DNA of 13,297 nucleotides from an uncultured Tannerella sp. (GTDB lineage: Bacteria > Bacteroidota > Bacteroidia > Bacteroidales > Tannerellaceae): the NCBI GenBank assembly GCA_938036405.1, contig CALHPT010000111.1:1-13297 (forward strand), read 5' to 3'. The translations under genes were made by a program, and so were the position numbers. Numbering within the stretch: position 1 is the stretch's first letter; every line of letters starts with the position of its first letter. Below the pieces are notes generated by a model. That model was not told where the DNA came from. It saw nothing but the letters and a program-made list of their open reading frames with translations, and searched no databases. Shown here piece by piece: positions 6,512 to 13,297 of this stretch.

Positions 6512-6844
6512 CTATTCCGGCACGTAGATCACTTCGCCGTTTTCGAGCTCGTAGGCTACGCCGACCTTGCGGCCTTTCTTGCCGGTGGCGTTCTGGTTCT
6601 CGGAGGGTTTGTAGCGGGTGATCGTCTGGCCCTCCTTGGTGATGATCTCCATGTTGTCCTTGCCGGGGTTCTTGACCATGGTGTAATCCTCCTTGGAGAA
6701 GATCTCGGTCATGTTGAACTTCACCACCATGGCGACCATGAGGGCGACGGCGAAGACCATGGCCACGTCGAAGAGGTTCGTGAGCATGGCCACGGGGTCG
6801 TTGTCTTCGGCCGAAGCCGAGAGCAGTCTGCGGCGGCGACTCAT
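6512..6844 (-). CDS. hmuV: HmuV, DUF2149 membrane protein, ExbD/TolR-like topology (110 aa)
   Basis: The protein has a basic N-terminus (MSRRRR), a DPVAMLTNLFD segment leading into one membrane helix (about residues 23-41), and a soluble C-terminal part of some 65 residues. This is the DUF2149 pattern. Asp26 lies at the start of the helix, in the place where ExbD and TolR carry their proton-conducting Asp, so it likely forms the small subunit of a motor with HmuU. The soluble part should face the periplasm by the positive-inside rule. Its ATG overlaps the hmuU stop codon (ATGA), indicating coupled translation and defined stoichiometry. The order hmuS-T-U-V and the family agree with the P. gingivalis operon. 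The motor role is inferred from topology, not shown here. Confidence 0.85.
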   Translation of the reverse strand: MSRRRRLLSASAEDNDPVAMLTNLFDVAMVFAVALMVAMVVKFNMTEIFSKEDYTMVKNPGKDNMEIITKEGQTITRYKPSENQNATGKKGRKVGVAYELENGEVIYVPE

Positions 6845-7452
6845 GACTGGGGGGCATTAGTGGGTGAGACTTGGGCCGTCATGCCGGCGATGAACTCGAG
6901 CGAGGCGAGGTCGGCGACGAACCACCGTTGGCGGGCTTGCAGGATGACGTAGCCCACGGCCCCGGCGAAGAGTCCGACGACGGTCGTGGCGAAGGCGATC
7001 TGCATGTTGTAGGCCATCGAGGCGACGTCGCCCGTGGCGAGCCCGGCCAGCGCGGGGCCCATGGGGATGAGTGTGCCCATGAGTCCGAGGATGGGGCCAA
7101 ACTTGGTGAGCATGCGGCAGCGACTCAGATCGGCGTCGGCGCGCACTTCGTACTCGGCCAGGATGCGGTCGACGTGGGTCGAGTCGGGCGTGGCAGCGAT
7201 GCGGCGTACGGCTTCGGTGAAGTCGCGTTCGGCCGAGGCTTCGATGGTGGGCAGAAGGGCGTCGAGGTGCGCACCGTCCCACGTGTCGAGCTGCTTCTTG
7301 AGCTGGCCCGCCTGCTTGGTGCGACGCAGGTATTGGTTGAAGAAACCGCCGAGCATAAGTATGCTGCGGATAAAGAAGTAGAGCAGGCCGACGATGACGG
7401 GGACCAGCAGCCCGTTGGATATCCAAAAGAGGATGTTTGATACGTATTCCAT
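6841..7452 (-). CDS. hmuU: HmuU, MotA/TolQ/ExbB-family proton channel (203 aa)
   Basis: Three membrane segments are visible: about residues 11-38, 118-140 and 152-172. A cytoplasmic stretch of roughly 80 residues separates the first two, as in ExbB and TolQ. The family signature is in RCRMLTKFGPILGLMGTLIP (111-130), followed by GLATGD and the pore helix AFATTVVGLFAGAVGYVI with Thr156-Thr157. The family couples proton flow to energising a partner across the envelope; here the partner is probably HmuV plus HmuS or a TonB-like function. Translation is coupled to hmuV by a 4-nt overlap. Upstream, 591 bp of hairpin mosaic and a tandem array separate it from hmuT, an unusually large gap inside this operon. 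The family call is firm; the symbol rests on gene order. Confidence 0.88.
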   Translation of the reverse strand: MEYVSNILFWISNGLLVPVIVGLLYFFIRSILMLGGFFNQYLRRTKQAGQLKKQLDTWDGAHLDALLPTIEASAERDFTEAVRRIAATPDSTHVDRILAEYEVRADADLSRCRMLTKFGPILGLMGTLIPMGPALAGLATGDVASMAYNMQIAFATTVVGLFAGAVGYVILQARQRWFVADLASLEFIAGMTAQVSPTNAPQS

Positions 7453-7463
7453 TGTTGTTTAAT

Positions 7464-7596
7464 GTAGGGGCGTATCGCATACGCCCTTGGGTAGTTATGC
7501 GCCTTGCGGCGCGGTAGTTATCGGCCTTGCGGCCGGGTAGTAGGGGCGTATTGCATACGCCCTTGGGTAGTTATGCGCCTTGCGGCGCGGTAGTTA
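7464..7596 (-). repeat. Mosaic of short palindromes with GTAGTTAT linkers in the hmuT-hmuU gap
   Basis: Five hairpins are strung together: GGGCGTAT-cgc-ATACGCCC, GCGCC-ttgc-GGCGC (7499-7512), CGGCC-ttgc-GGCCG (7522-7535), then the first two types again, with GGTAGTTAT-type linkers between them. The blocks at about 7464-7520 and 7539-7596 are near-identical copies. Read on the minus strand, the operon-sense strand, the GCGCC and CGGCC stems are closed by GCAA, a stable GNRA tetraloop; on the plus strand the loop is TTGC. It ends 11 nt before the hmuU start codon. A related mosaic lies at 13160-13297 and a single related hairpin at 8750-8779. Confidence 0.85.
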
Positions 7597-7614
7597 ATGG
7601 GTTGTTATAACGAC

Positions 7615-7977
7615 AAAACCACTGTGCAGGCCTTGCATGGTCGCTTCACACACTGTGACACCACTGTGCAGGTCTTGCACGGTCGCTTCACACACTGTAA
7701 AACCACTGTGCAGGTCTTGCATGGTCGTTTTACACACTGTGAAATCGTCATGCAGGCCTTGCATGGTCGTTTCACACACTGTGCCGCCGTCATGCAGGCC
7801 TTGCACAGTCGTTTCACACACTGTGCCGCCATCCGCAGGTCTTGCACGGCCTTTTTACACACTGTGAAATCGTCACGCAAGCCTTGCACTGTCATTTCAC
7901 ACACTTTGCTGCCGTCACGCAGGCCTTGCACAGTCGTTTCACACACTTTGCCGCTGTCATGCAGGCCTTGCATGGCC
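7615..7977. repeat. 42-bp tandem array, 9 units (array 2), inside the hmu operon
   Basis: CTTGCA recurs at 7632, 7674, 7716, 7758, 7800, 7841, 7883, 7925 and 7967. All steps are 42 bp except one of 41. The plus-strand unit is roughly GCAGGCCTTGCATGGTCG, TTTCACACACTGT and a variable 6-7 nt window (GACACC, AAAACC, GAAATCG, GCCGCCG). The last unit lacks the ACACTGT end. Reverse-complemented, it shares ACAGTGT-13 nt-GCAAGG with array 1, in the same 42-bp phase. Frames on both strands stay open, for example a 14-residue repeat with VCETTMQGLHDG, but this follows from the repeat length and I do not call a gene. It fills most of the 591-bp gap between hmuT and hmuU. Confidence 0.9.
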
Positions 7978-8043
7978 ATAGTTACACCGATGGAGGTAGA
8001 GGCGCCCCTCGTGGGAGCCTTGCCCCGACTATCCATCCGAAGG

Positions 8044-8736
8044 CTATGATTTCTTCTGAAGCCTCCGCCTCACCGCAGTGAGCAACCATCCGACGAGCGT
8101 GAGCCCAAGGAGCAGCCCGAGGGTGCCGAGGCAACCGAGCCAGTCGACGGGGGCGCTGTGCGAGATGACGGTGTTGGAGGGGTGGAAGACGGCGCTGCAG
8201 ACGGTCAGCAGGAAGAGCAGCAGCGTGAGCAGCATGATCAGTTCGATGAGCAGATCCTTGCCGCCGATGAGGCTGCGGGCAAATAGCGACGCGGCCACGA
8301 ACACGGCGACCACCCCCGCGGCCAGCCCCCATGTGACGGTCGTGAAGGCGACGCCGGGCAGGGAGAAGAGCAGGTTGATGTGGAGGTAGAAGAGCGCGGG
8401 GAAGATGAGCAGCGAAGGCATGTGGCGCACCAGGGGGGTGTACCACGCAAAGTGCTGCCCGGGCTCGCGATCGCGCAGGCGGGCCAGGCAGAAGTAGACG
8501 GTCAGCAGGCTGTCGACCATCACCACCAGGGAGATGTCGAACAGGGCCGAACGCTCCGACAGCATGCGCTGCACCTGTAGCTTGTTCAGCTCGACGACGT
8601 ACGGGTGGGAGAGCACCACGAACACGCCGAGCAGCAGACTGAACGCAATGCGATAGCGTCGGTCGGGCAGCAGGGTGGTCATGAAGAGGCTCTTCACCAC
8701 AGCGAAGAAGGCGAGCAGGAGGAAGATGTTGTCCAT
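8044..8736 (-). CDS. hmuT: HmuT, polytopic inner-membrane protein (230 aa)
   Basis: The protein is strongly hydrophobic with six or seven probable membrane helices, for example near residues 3-22, 29-46, 66-86, 105-125, 130-152, 158-180 and 200-222. It ends in a basic tail (RRRLQKKS), which places the C-terminus in the cytoplasm. I recognise no catalytic motif. The name comes from its place directly after the CobN-like hmuS and before the ExbB-like hmuU, as in P. gingivalis. I chose ATG 8734-8736 (MDNIFLLL) over the ATG 27 nt upstream, because the upstream one lies inside the 9-bp-stem hairpin at 8750-8779 and adds a non-hydrophobic MFAPTCFDI. The gap after hmuS is 48 nt. A role as a membrane scaffold or permease-like partner for HmuS/U/V is inference. 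Confidence 0.75.
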   Translation of the reverse strand: MDNIFLLLAFFAVVKSLFMTTLLPDRRYRIAFSLLLGVFVVLSHPYVVELNKLQVQRMLSERSALFDISLVVMVDSLLTVYFCLARLRDREPGQHFAWYTPLVRHMPSLLIFPALFYLHINLLFSLPGVAFTTVTWGLAAGVVAVFVAASLFARSLIGGKDLLIELIMLLTLLLFLLTVCSAVFHPSNTVISHSAPVDWLGCLGTLGLLLGLTLVGWLLTAVRRRLQKKS

Positions 8737-8749
8737 AATGTCAAAACAG

Positions 8750-8779
8750 GTAGGGGCGAACACATCGGTCCGCCCCTAC
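8750..8779. repeat. REP-like hairpin in the hmuS-hmuT gap
   Basis: GTAGGGGCG (8750-8758) pairs perfectly with CGCCCCTAC (8771-8779) around a 12-nt loop. The GTAGGGGCG edge is the same as in the hairpin mosaic at 7464-7596, so it looks like a single unit of that family. It occupies most of the 48-nt spacer and could stabilise the hmuS 3' end or tune expression of hmuT and later genes. Confidence 0.65.
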
Positions 8780-8784
8780 GAGGG

Positions 8785-11700
8785 TCATTTTCTCCTTCTG
8801 CGGATGATGAGGAATGCGGCGATGGCTACGACAAGCGCGATGGCTGCGATGAGGATCACGTGGCGGCCGCTGGAGTCGGCTGTCTCGTCGACGGCGTTCT
8901 GCTTGTCCTTTTCGAGCACGACGCTCTTCGCGTCCTTGTCGGCGAGGTTGGCTTCGCGCGCCTCGGCGATCTTCTGCTTGTACTGGGCGGCGGCCGAGGC
9001 GTCGGCCTTCGAGGCGATGAAGTCCTTCAGCTTGGCGTTGTCGCAGACGAAGCCGGAGCATGCCGCGCCGTACTTATTCACCGTCTCGGTGTGCACGCGG
9101 GCCAGCTCGGCGATCTGCTCCGGCGTGGCTTTCCACATGCCCTTACGGATCGTCTCCATCATCACGGCCGTGATCTCTTCGAGCGTGGCCGGGTTCTGCT
9201 CGCGGAAGAACTCGTCGACCTTGAGGTCGTATTTGTCCTTGACGTAGACCTCGAAGATCTCGTCCCACAGCTCGTCGTCGATGGCGGACGGCTTCATCAC
9301 GTTCCAAGCGTAGGTGTTGCGGACGGTCTCGGCAAAGACACCGGCCGACGAGGCCTCGCCCTTCATCTTCTCCTTGATATAGGTCGGGTTGAGGATCGTC
9401 GTGCGTGCCTCTACACCGATGGCCTCCTTGACCTCCTGCATGCGGACATTGCTACGGTTGCGGTAGTCGCTGAGATAGGCGTCGGGTTCCTTGCCGGTGA
9501 CGTGGCGGACGGACAGGTTCATACCGCCCATGAACTCGTAGACGTGATCGAGGCTGAGGGCGCCCCACGTGTTGCTCTGGCGCGGCTGCACGACGACGTC
9601 GGTGCGGGTCAGCGCGGCCTCGAAAGCGTATTGGCGGAACAGCTCCCACTGCTTTTCGCTGCCGTAGAAGGCGCCCATGTTATGGATATACGTCTCAGCG
9701 ATCTCGGACTCCTTCTCCCAGCGGTCGCCACTCTCCACCATGCCTTGGATGCCCGTGCCATAGTTGCCATTGACACCGCCAAAGACGCGATAAGTAGCCA
9801 TCTCCTGCGCTTCGCGCGGCGAGAGACCCTTCGACAGCAGTGTGCGCTGTGCTTCGGTGACACCCTCGGACACTTGGTTGTCGAACTTGTCATCCTTCGC
9901 CGCAGCCGCCATCTCCACGGCGCGGTTGATGAGGAAGAGTCGCGAGGCGGCCAAGTCGCGCAACTGGCCGGAGGTCTGCACCACCACATCGATGCGCGGG
10001 CGACCCAGCTCGGACGAGGGGATCAGACGCAGGTCGGAGACACGGCCGAAGGCGTCGCGCACCGGCTCCACGCCGAGCATGTAGAGGATCTGTGCGATGG
10101 TGGCGCCTTCCGTTTCAATGAACTCGCCCGACCAGAGGGTGTAGCTCACCTTGCGCGGATACTCGTTGTTGTGGCGCTTGCGGTAGAGGTCGATCGTGGC
10201 GTTGGCCAGTCGCTTACCCTTCTCCCAAGCTGCCTCCGAGGGCGTCGCCTCGGCATTGATCGAGTAGAGATTGCGGCCCGTGGGCAGTGTATTCGGGTTG
10301 GCAATCGGATCGCCGCCCGGCGAGGGAGCCACGTAGCCACCCTTCAGTGCGTTCATGTTGCTGCGTAGTTCGCTCTCGGGGCTCTCCATGAGGTACGTCT
10401 TGTATTTGTTCACGTTCAGGATCGTGCGCTCCACTTCCATGATGGCGTCGGCCAGGTGCACTTCTTCCTTCGTGTACGTCTTCTTCTTGCCACCCATCAT
10501 ACCACCCATACCTTTCGGCGGCATACCGCCCGGCATACCTCCGGGATGTCCGGCAGGCTTGGCATCGGCTTTACCGCCTGGCATGCCTCCGGGATGTCCG
10601 GCGGGCTTGGCGTCGGCTTTACCGCCCGGCATACCACCGGGATGTCCGGCAGGCTTGGCGTCAGCTTTACCGCCCGATATGCCCGCAGGAGGCATTCCCG
10701 GCATACCGCCTTTCTTCTTGTTGCCCGTCATCATCATCATGGCCGCCATACCCCTCGGGGCATTGCGGTCGGCGATGATCTCGCGCGCCTTAGCCAGCTC
10801 CTCGGGGGTGATCTTGGCTGTGCGGCAGACTAACTCGTCCGTGGCCATCGTCGGTTGGGCGAGCAGACGGTTCACCAGCTCCTTTGCCGGATCTAAGTAG
10901 ACCTGCGTGAACTTCACGCGGTCGCGATCGGCGTCAATGTGTGTGCGTCCCTTCTGCTTGTCGAGTGCCCAGAGGCCGTAAGCGATCGGGTCGGTGGCCA
11001 TAGCCAAGACGGACGATGTGATGCGGGCCGGCTCGTAGGGTACGCCCATCGTGTAGAGCTGTCCGGTGATCTTCTCCGTGGCCAGCTCCTCGGCGAAGTT
11101 CTCCACGCGTCGGATCTCGTCCTCCGAATAGGGCTTACCGGCGATGCTATCCAGCTCCAGGTCGCGGTGGATGCCGAGCTTTACGGTGGCCGCCTTCACG
11201 TTGATCGCGGCACGCTTCAGGTCGGCCTCCATGCGGGCGTCCGGAGCCTTGCCCTGTTCGCGGCGTTCGTTGATATCCTCGGCGAGGTGGTCGTAGATCT
11301 TCAGTGCCTCGGTCAGCTCGCGGTATATGCCGCGCACGCTGCTCTCCATGAAGGGCGGCGTGAGGTATGACGTGAGTGTGGCGTAGGAGCGGCGTTTGGC
11401 GATGATGCCCTCGCCGACGTTGCCGATGGTGTAGACGTAGAAGTGGGGTAGCGGGCCCACGAGTCGGTCGGGCCAGTCGTTGCTGGAGAGTGCCACCTGC
11501 TTGCGAGGCGTGAACTCGAGGCTACCGTGTGTGCCGAAATGGATCAGCGCGTCGGCCTTAAACCCGAAGCGCATCCAGAGGTAGGAGGCGATGTAAGGAT
11601 GCGGCGGCGCGGCGTCTGTGCCGTGGACGATCTTGAAGGCGTTCGTGCCCGATCCGGCGGCGTTCTGCGGCATTACGACGACGTTGCCGAATTGCAGTCG

Positions 11701-13146
11701 GGCCACGCCCAGTCGGCCGTCGGCCGTGGCCATGTATTGACCGGGGAAGTCGCCATTGGCGTCTACAACTTCCTTGTATTTCTCCGGGCGGAGCGCCTGT
11801 TTCACCCAGGCTTCATAATCTTCCTTTTTGATCAGCTCCGGGTTGCCGGTCTTCATAAACTCAGCGATCGCGCCCTCGGCATAGACCCCGAGGACGGCGC
11901 CCTGCTGCATGATCATCTTTTCCAACTCGCGATGGTTGGCGGGCAGGTTGTCCACCTTGTAACCCTCGTCTTTGAGTCGCTTGAGGAAGTTGTAGAGCGA
12001 CGGAGCGACCTCCATGCCGCCGGCCGTCATGGTTGCGCCTTGGCCCTGCCCCTTGAGGTAATAAATGGCCACGCGCTTCTCGCTGTTGGGCTTGGTGCGC
12101 AGCTCGAGGAAGCGCTTCACGGTTTCGACGAACGTCTCGAGGCGTTCGGGCACGGCGAAGGAGTGGCGGTAGCCGTCTTTGTCTTCATACTGGGCAAAGA
12201 GTGCTGTGGTGCGTATGGCGCCGTCGATCTCGGGCATGGTGACGCTCTGCGACATGAAGCCGCCGGACATGCCCATCGGGTCGTTCTCCCAATCCTCCAC
12301 GAGGCGATTGACGGTGAGCGGTGTGAGCATCGTCACGTTGTGCTCCCGGAGCCAATCGACCATCTCGTCGCCCAAGCGGCCGTGCGCCATGTTGATCACC
12401 ATGGCGGGGTTGATGGCGTTGAGGTAGTCGAACCATTTCTCGCGGGCGTAGATGGGATAGACGTTCATGCCCGCCTTTTGCAGCGCATCGATCAGGCCGG
12501 TGGGGTCGGCCATCTGTCCGGTGACGACGATTTTGTGGGCGCCCTCGTGCCAGAGGTTTTGCTTCTTGAGCCAGGCCTCATACTCGGCCACGGAGTGGAA
12601 CTCGAGGTCGTCGTCGCGGTCGTTGCCGCTGGGGTTGGGGTGATAGATGATGTCCTGGGCGCGCTCTACGGCTGGCTCAGGCTCGTGGATGAAGAAGCGT
12701 TTGCCGTCGACCACCTTGCGGACGTAGTTGAGCAGGCTGCGATAGTTCTTCTTGCTGCCGCCGTCGAGGTAGGTCTTGATGGAGTCGCGCACGACGGAGT
12801 CGAGGTTGCAGATGTTGTTGTCGGGGTTCGTGGCCATCATGGTGTAGATGGGCACTCCCTTGTCGGCCAGGCGTTGCAGCTGTTCGCGTTGCTCCTCGAC
12901 GATGCGCAGGCCCATGCCGCTGATGAAGATCATGTCGAAGTCTTTGAGCTTGTCGAGCTCGTCGGTGGAGACTTCTACGAGTTTGATGTGCGAGTTGTCG
13001 TTGGCTTTGTAGATGTTGCCAAGCGAGATGGCCTGGAAGTTCACGAAGGCCACGCGTGTGGGTGCCATCCATTTGGAATAAGCAAAAAACGCCGCGGCCA
13101 AGACGACTGCGACGATCCCAATCCACAGATAAATCTTTCTTTTCAT
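8785..13146 (-). CDS. hmuS: HmuS, membrane-anchored CobN/BchH-family tetrapyrrole chelatase-like protein (1453 aa)
   Basis: This is a CobN/magnesium-chelatase H-subunit homologue. The core carries HFGTHGSLEFTPRKQ (from residue 536; His536, His540 and Glu544 are invariant-type residues), an upstream GVARLQFGNVVVMPQNAAG segment, and a typical CobN end (KYGAACSGFVCDNAKL). Unlike soluble CobN it has an N-terminal helix (6-23) after MKRK and a C-terminal helix (about 1430-1448) before RRRRK. By the positive-inside rule both ends are cytoplasmic and about 1400 residues lie in the periplasm. In P. gingivalis the equivalent gene belongs to the hmuYRSTUV heme operon. My recollection is that Bacteroides work links HmuS to removal of iron from heme under anaerobiosis. 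Residues about 800-889 form a Met/Gly/Lys/His-rich insert with three perfect or near-perfect 16-residue repeats. The subunits CobS/CobT or ChlI/ChlD are not in the window. HmuR and HmuY would lie upstream, beyond the right edge. Confidence 0.9.
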   Translation of the reverse strand: MKRKIYLWIGIVAVVLAAAFFAYSKWMAPTRVAFVNFQAISLGNIYKANDNSHIKLVEVSTDELDKLKDFDMIFISGMGLRIVEEQREQLQRLADKGVPIYTMMATNPDNNICNLDSVVRDSIKTYLDGGSKKNYRSLLNYVRKVVDGKRFFIHEPEPAVERAQDIIYHPNPSGNDRDDDLEFHSVAEYEAWLKKQNLWHEGAHKIVVTGQMADPTGLIDALQKAGMNVYPIYAREKWFDYLNAINPAMVINMAHGRLGDEMVDWLREHNVTMLTPLTVNRLVEDWENDPMGMSGGFMSQSVTMPEIDGAIRTTALFAQYEDKDGYRHSFAVPERLETFVETVKRFLELRTKPNSEKRVAIYYLKGQGQGATMTAGGMEVAPSLYNFLKRLKDEGYKVDNLPANHRELEKMIMQQGAVLGVYAEGAIAEFMKTGNPELIKKEDYEAWVKQALRPEKYKEVVDANGDFPGQYMATADGRLGVARLQFGNVVVMPQNAAGSGTNAFKIVHGTDAAPPHPYIASYLWMRFGFKADALIHFGTHGSLEFTPRKQVALSSNDWPDRLVGPLPHFYVYTIGNVGEGIIAKRRSYATLTSYLTPPFMESSVRGIYRELTEALKIYDHLAEDINERREQGKAPDARMEADLKRAAINVKAATVKLGIHRDLELDSIAGKPYSEDEIRRVENFAEELATEKITGQLYTMGVPYEPARITSSVLAMATDPIAYGLWALDKQKGRTHIDADRDRVKFTQVYLDPAKELVNRLLAQPTMATDELVCRTAKITPEELAKAREIIADRNAPRGMAAMMMMTGNKKKGGMPGMPPAGISGGKADAKPAGHPGGMPGGKADAKPAGHPGGMPGGKADAKPAGHPGGMPGGMPPKGMGGMMGGKKKTYTKEEVHLADAIMEVERTILNVNKYKTYLMESPESELRSNMNALKGGYVAPSPGGDPIANPNTLPTGRNLYSINAEATPSEAAWEKGKRLANATIDLYRKRHNNEYPRKVSYTLWSGEFIETEGATIAQILYMLGVEPVRDAFGRVSDLRLIPSSELGRPRIDVVVQTSGQLRDLAASRLFLINRAVEMAAAAKDDKFDNQVSEGVTEAQRTLLSKGLSPREAQEMATYRVFGGVNGNYGTGIQGMVESGDRWEKESEIAETYIHNMGAFYGSEKQWELFRQYAFEAALTRTDVVVQPRQSNTWGALSLDHVYEFMGGMNLSVRHVTGKEPDAYLSDYRNRSNVRMQEVKEAIGVEARTTILNPTYIKEKMKGEASSAGVFAETVRNTYAWNVMKPSAIDDELWDEIFEVYVKDKYDLKVDEFFREQNPATLEEITAVMMETIRKGMWKATPEQIAELARVHTETVNKYGAACSGFVCDNAKLKDFIASKADASAAAQYKQKIAEAREANLADKDAKSVVLEKDKQNAVDETADSSGRHVILIAAIALVVAIAAFLIIRRRRK
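10540..10683 (-). repeat. Three in-frame 48-bp repeats within hmuS
   Basis: The minus strand encodes GxxGGKADAKPAGHPG three times (residues 822-869; GIS in the first copy, GMP in the next two). A fourth start, GMPGG, then runs into PPKGMGGMMGGKKK. The copies differ mainly at third codon positions. The surrounding residues (MAAMMMM, NKKKGGMPGMPPA) are also Met/Gly/Lys-rich, so the low-complexity insert spans about 90 residues in the middle of the chelatase-like domain. Each repeat carries one His, and the linkers carry Met, which could bind a metal or heme; that is speculation. Confidence 0.9.
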
Positions 13147-13159
13147 TCTATCTATACGT

Positions 13160-13297
13160 AAGTAGTTATGGGTAGTTATGGGGCTTCGCCCCGGTAGTTA
13201 GGAGTAGTTATGCGCCTGCGGCGCGGTAGTTATCGGCCTTTGGCCGGGTAGTAGGGGCAACCCTTCTGGTCGCCCCGGTAGTGAGAAGTAGTTATGC
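13160..13297 (-). repeat. Hairpin mosaic upstream of hmuS, running off the window
   Basis: Four hairpins separated by GTAGTTA-type linkers: GGGGC-ttc-GCCCC, GCGCC-tgc-GGCGC, CGGCC-ttt-GGCCG, and a longer GGGGC...GCCCC stem. On the operon-sense strand the loops are GAA, GCA and AAA, and the longer hairpin forms nine pairs including one G-U that would be an A-C mismatch on the other strand. It lies between hmuS and the expected hmuR, starting 13 nt upstream of the hmuS ATG. I see no TAnnTTTG box here, which fits transcription from further upstream. Confidence 0.8.

Noticed and set aside
7594..8049. Several overlapping repeat-rich frames on both strands of array 2, such as one with MQGLHDG units
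   Set aside because: Multiple frames are open on both strands at once, as expected for a period divisible by three. There is no start context, and the 41-bp unit shifts every frame midway.
8605..10368. Long plus-strand frames antisense to hmuS (587 and 544 residues, the second at 11527-13161)
   Set aside because: They mirror the hmuS codon bias and have no recognisable domain, while hmuS is a continuous 1453-residue CobN-family protein.
13147..13297. Cobalamin riboswitch or heme-responsive leader upstream of hmuS
   Set aside because: Only short independent hairpins with repeated linkers are visible. No B12-box-like sequence or larger conserved fold was seen.

Overview
The window reads as chromosomal DNA of a GC-rich member of the Bacteroidales. 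Three things point there: a Bacteroidetes-type promoter (TTTG, 20-nt spacer, TAnnTTTG) upstream of the first gene; an HmuS-T-U-V heme-uptake gene set in the order known from the Porphyromonas gingivalis hmuYRSTUV operon; and general similarity to Porphyromonas/Tannerella-like genomes. The genus is my inference.

Layout. At the left edge a leftward gene encodes a secreted beta-rich surface protein. Its stop codon lies 23 bases from the edge, and a neighbouring frame continues as a Thr-rich tail. A 760-bp gene-free stretch follows, holding the promoter of that gene, an eight-unit 42-bp tandem array and a promoter candidate for the next gene. Next come rightward genes for an ADP-ribosylglycohydrolase and RmlC (rfbC), a hairpin-rich spacer with a terminator, and a tightly packed group of RmlB (rfbB), RecR and an HAD phosphatase (4-nt overlap, then a 3-nt gap). 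The right half is the leftward operon hmuS-hmuT-hmuU-hmuV plus a possible small sixth gene. It ends at a 15-bp-stem hairpin between the two converging gene groups.

How the genes work together. RmlB and RmlC supply two of the four steps to dTDP-L-rhamnose; RmlA and RmlD are not in the window. HmuS is a CobN/BchH-type tetrapyrrole enzyme that appears anchored in the inner membrane by both ends with its body in the periplasm. HmuU (ExbB/TolQ-like) and HmuV (DUF2149, ExbD/TolR-like layout) look like a proton-driven motor pair, and HmuT is a polytopic membrane partner. The outer-membrane receptor HmuR and hemophore HmuY would be expected just beyond the right edge.

The most unusual content is non-coding. 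There are two 42-bp tandem arrays, one intergenic and one inside the hmu operon. They differ in sequence and lie in opposite orientation but share the same period and an ACAGTGT-13 nt-GCAAGG framework. Mosaics of short hairpins joined by GTAGTTAT linkers sit in hmu operon spacers, and several of these hairpins close on GNRA loops only in the operon-sense RNA. A 37-nt dispersed element occurs after two gene groups and shows a compensatory base-pair change.
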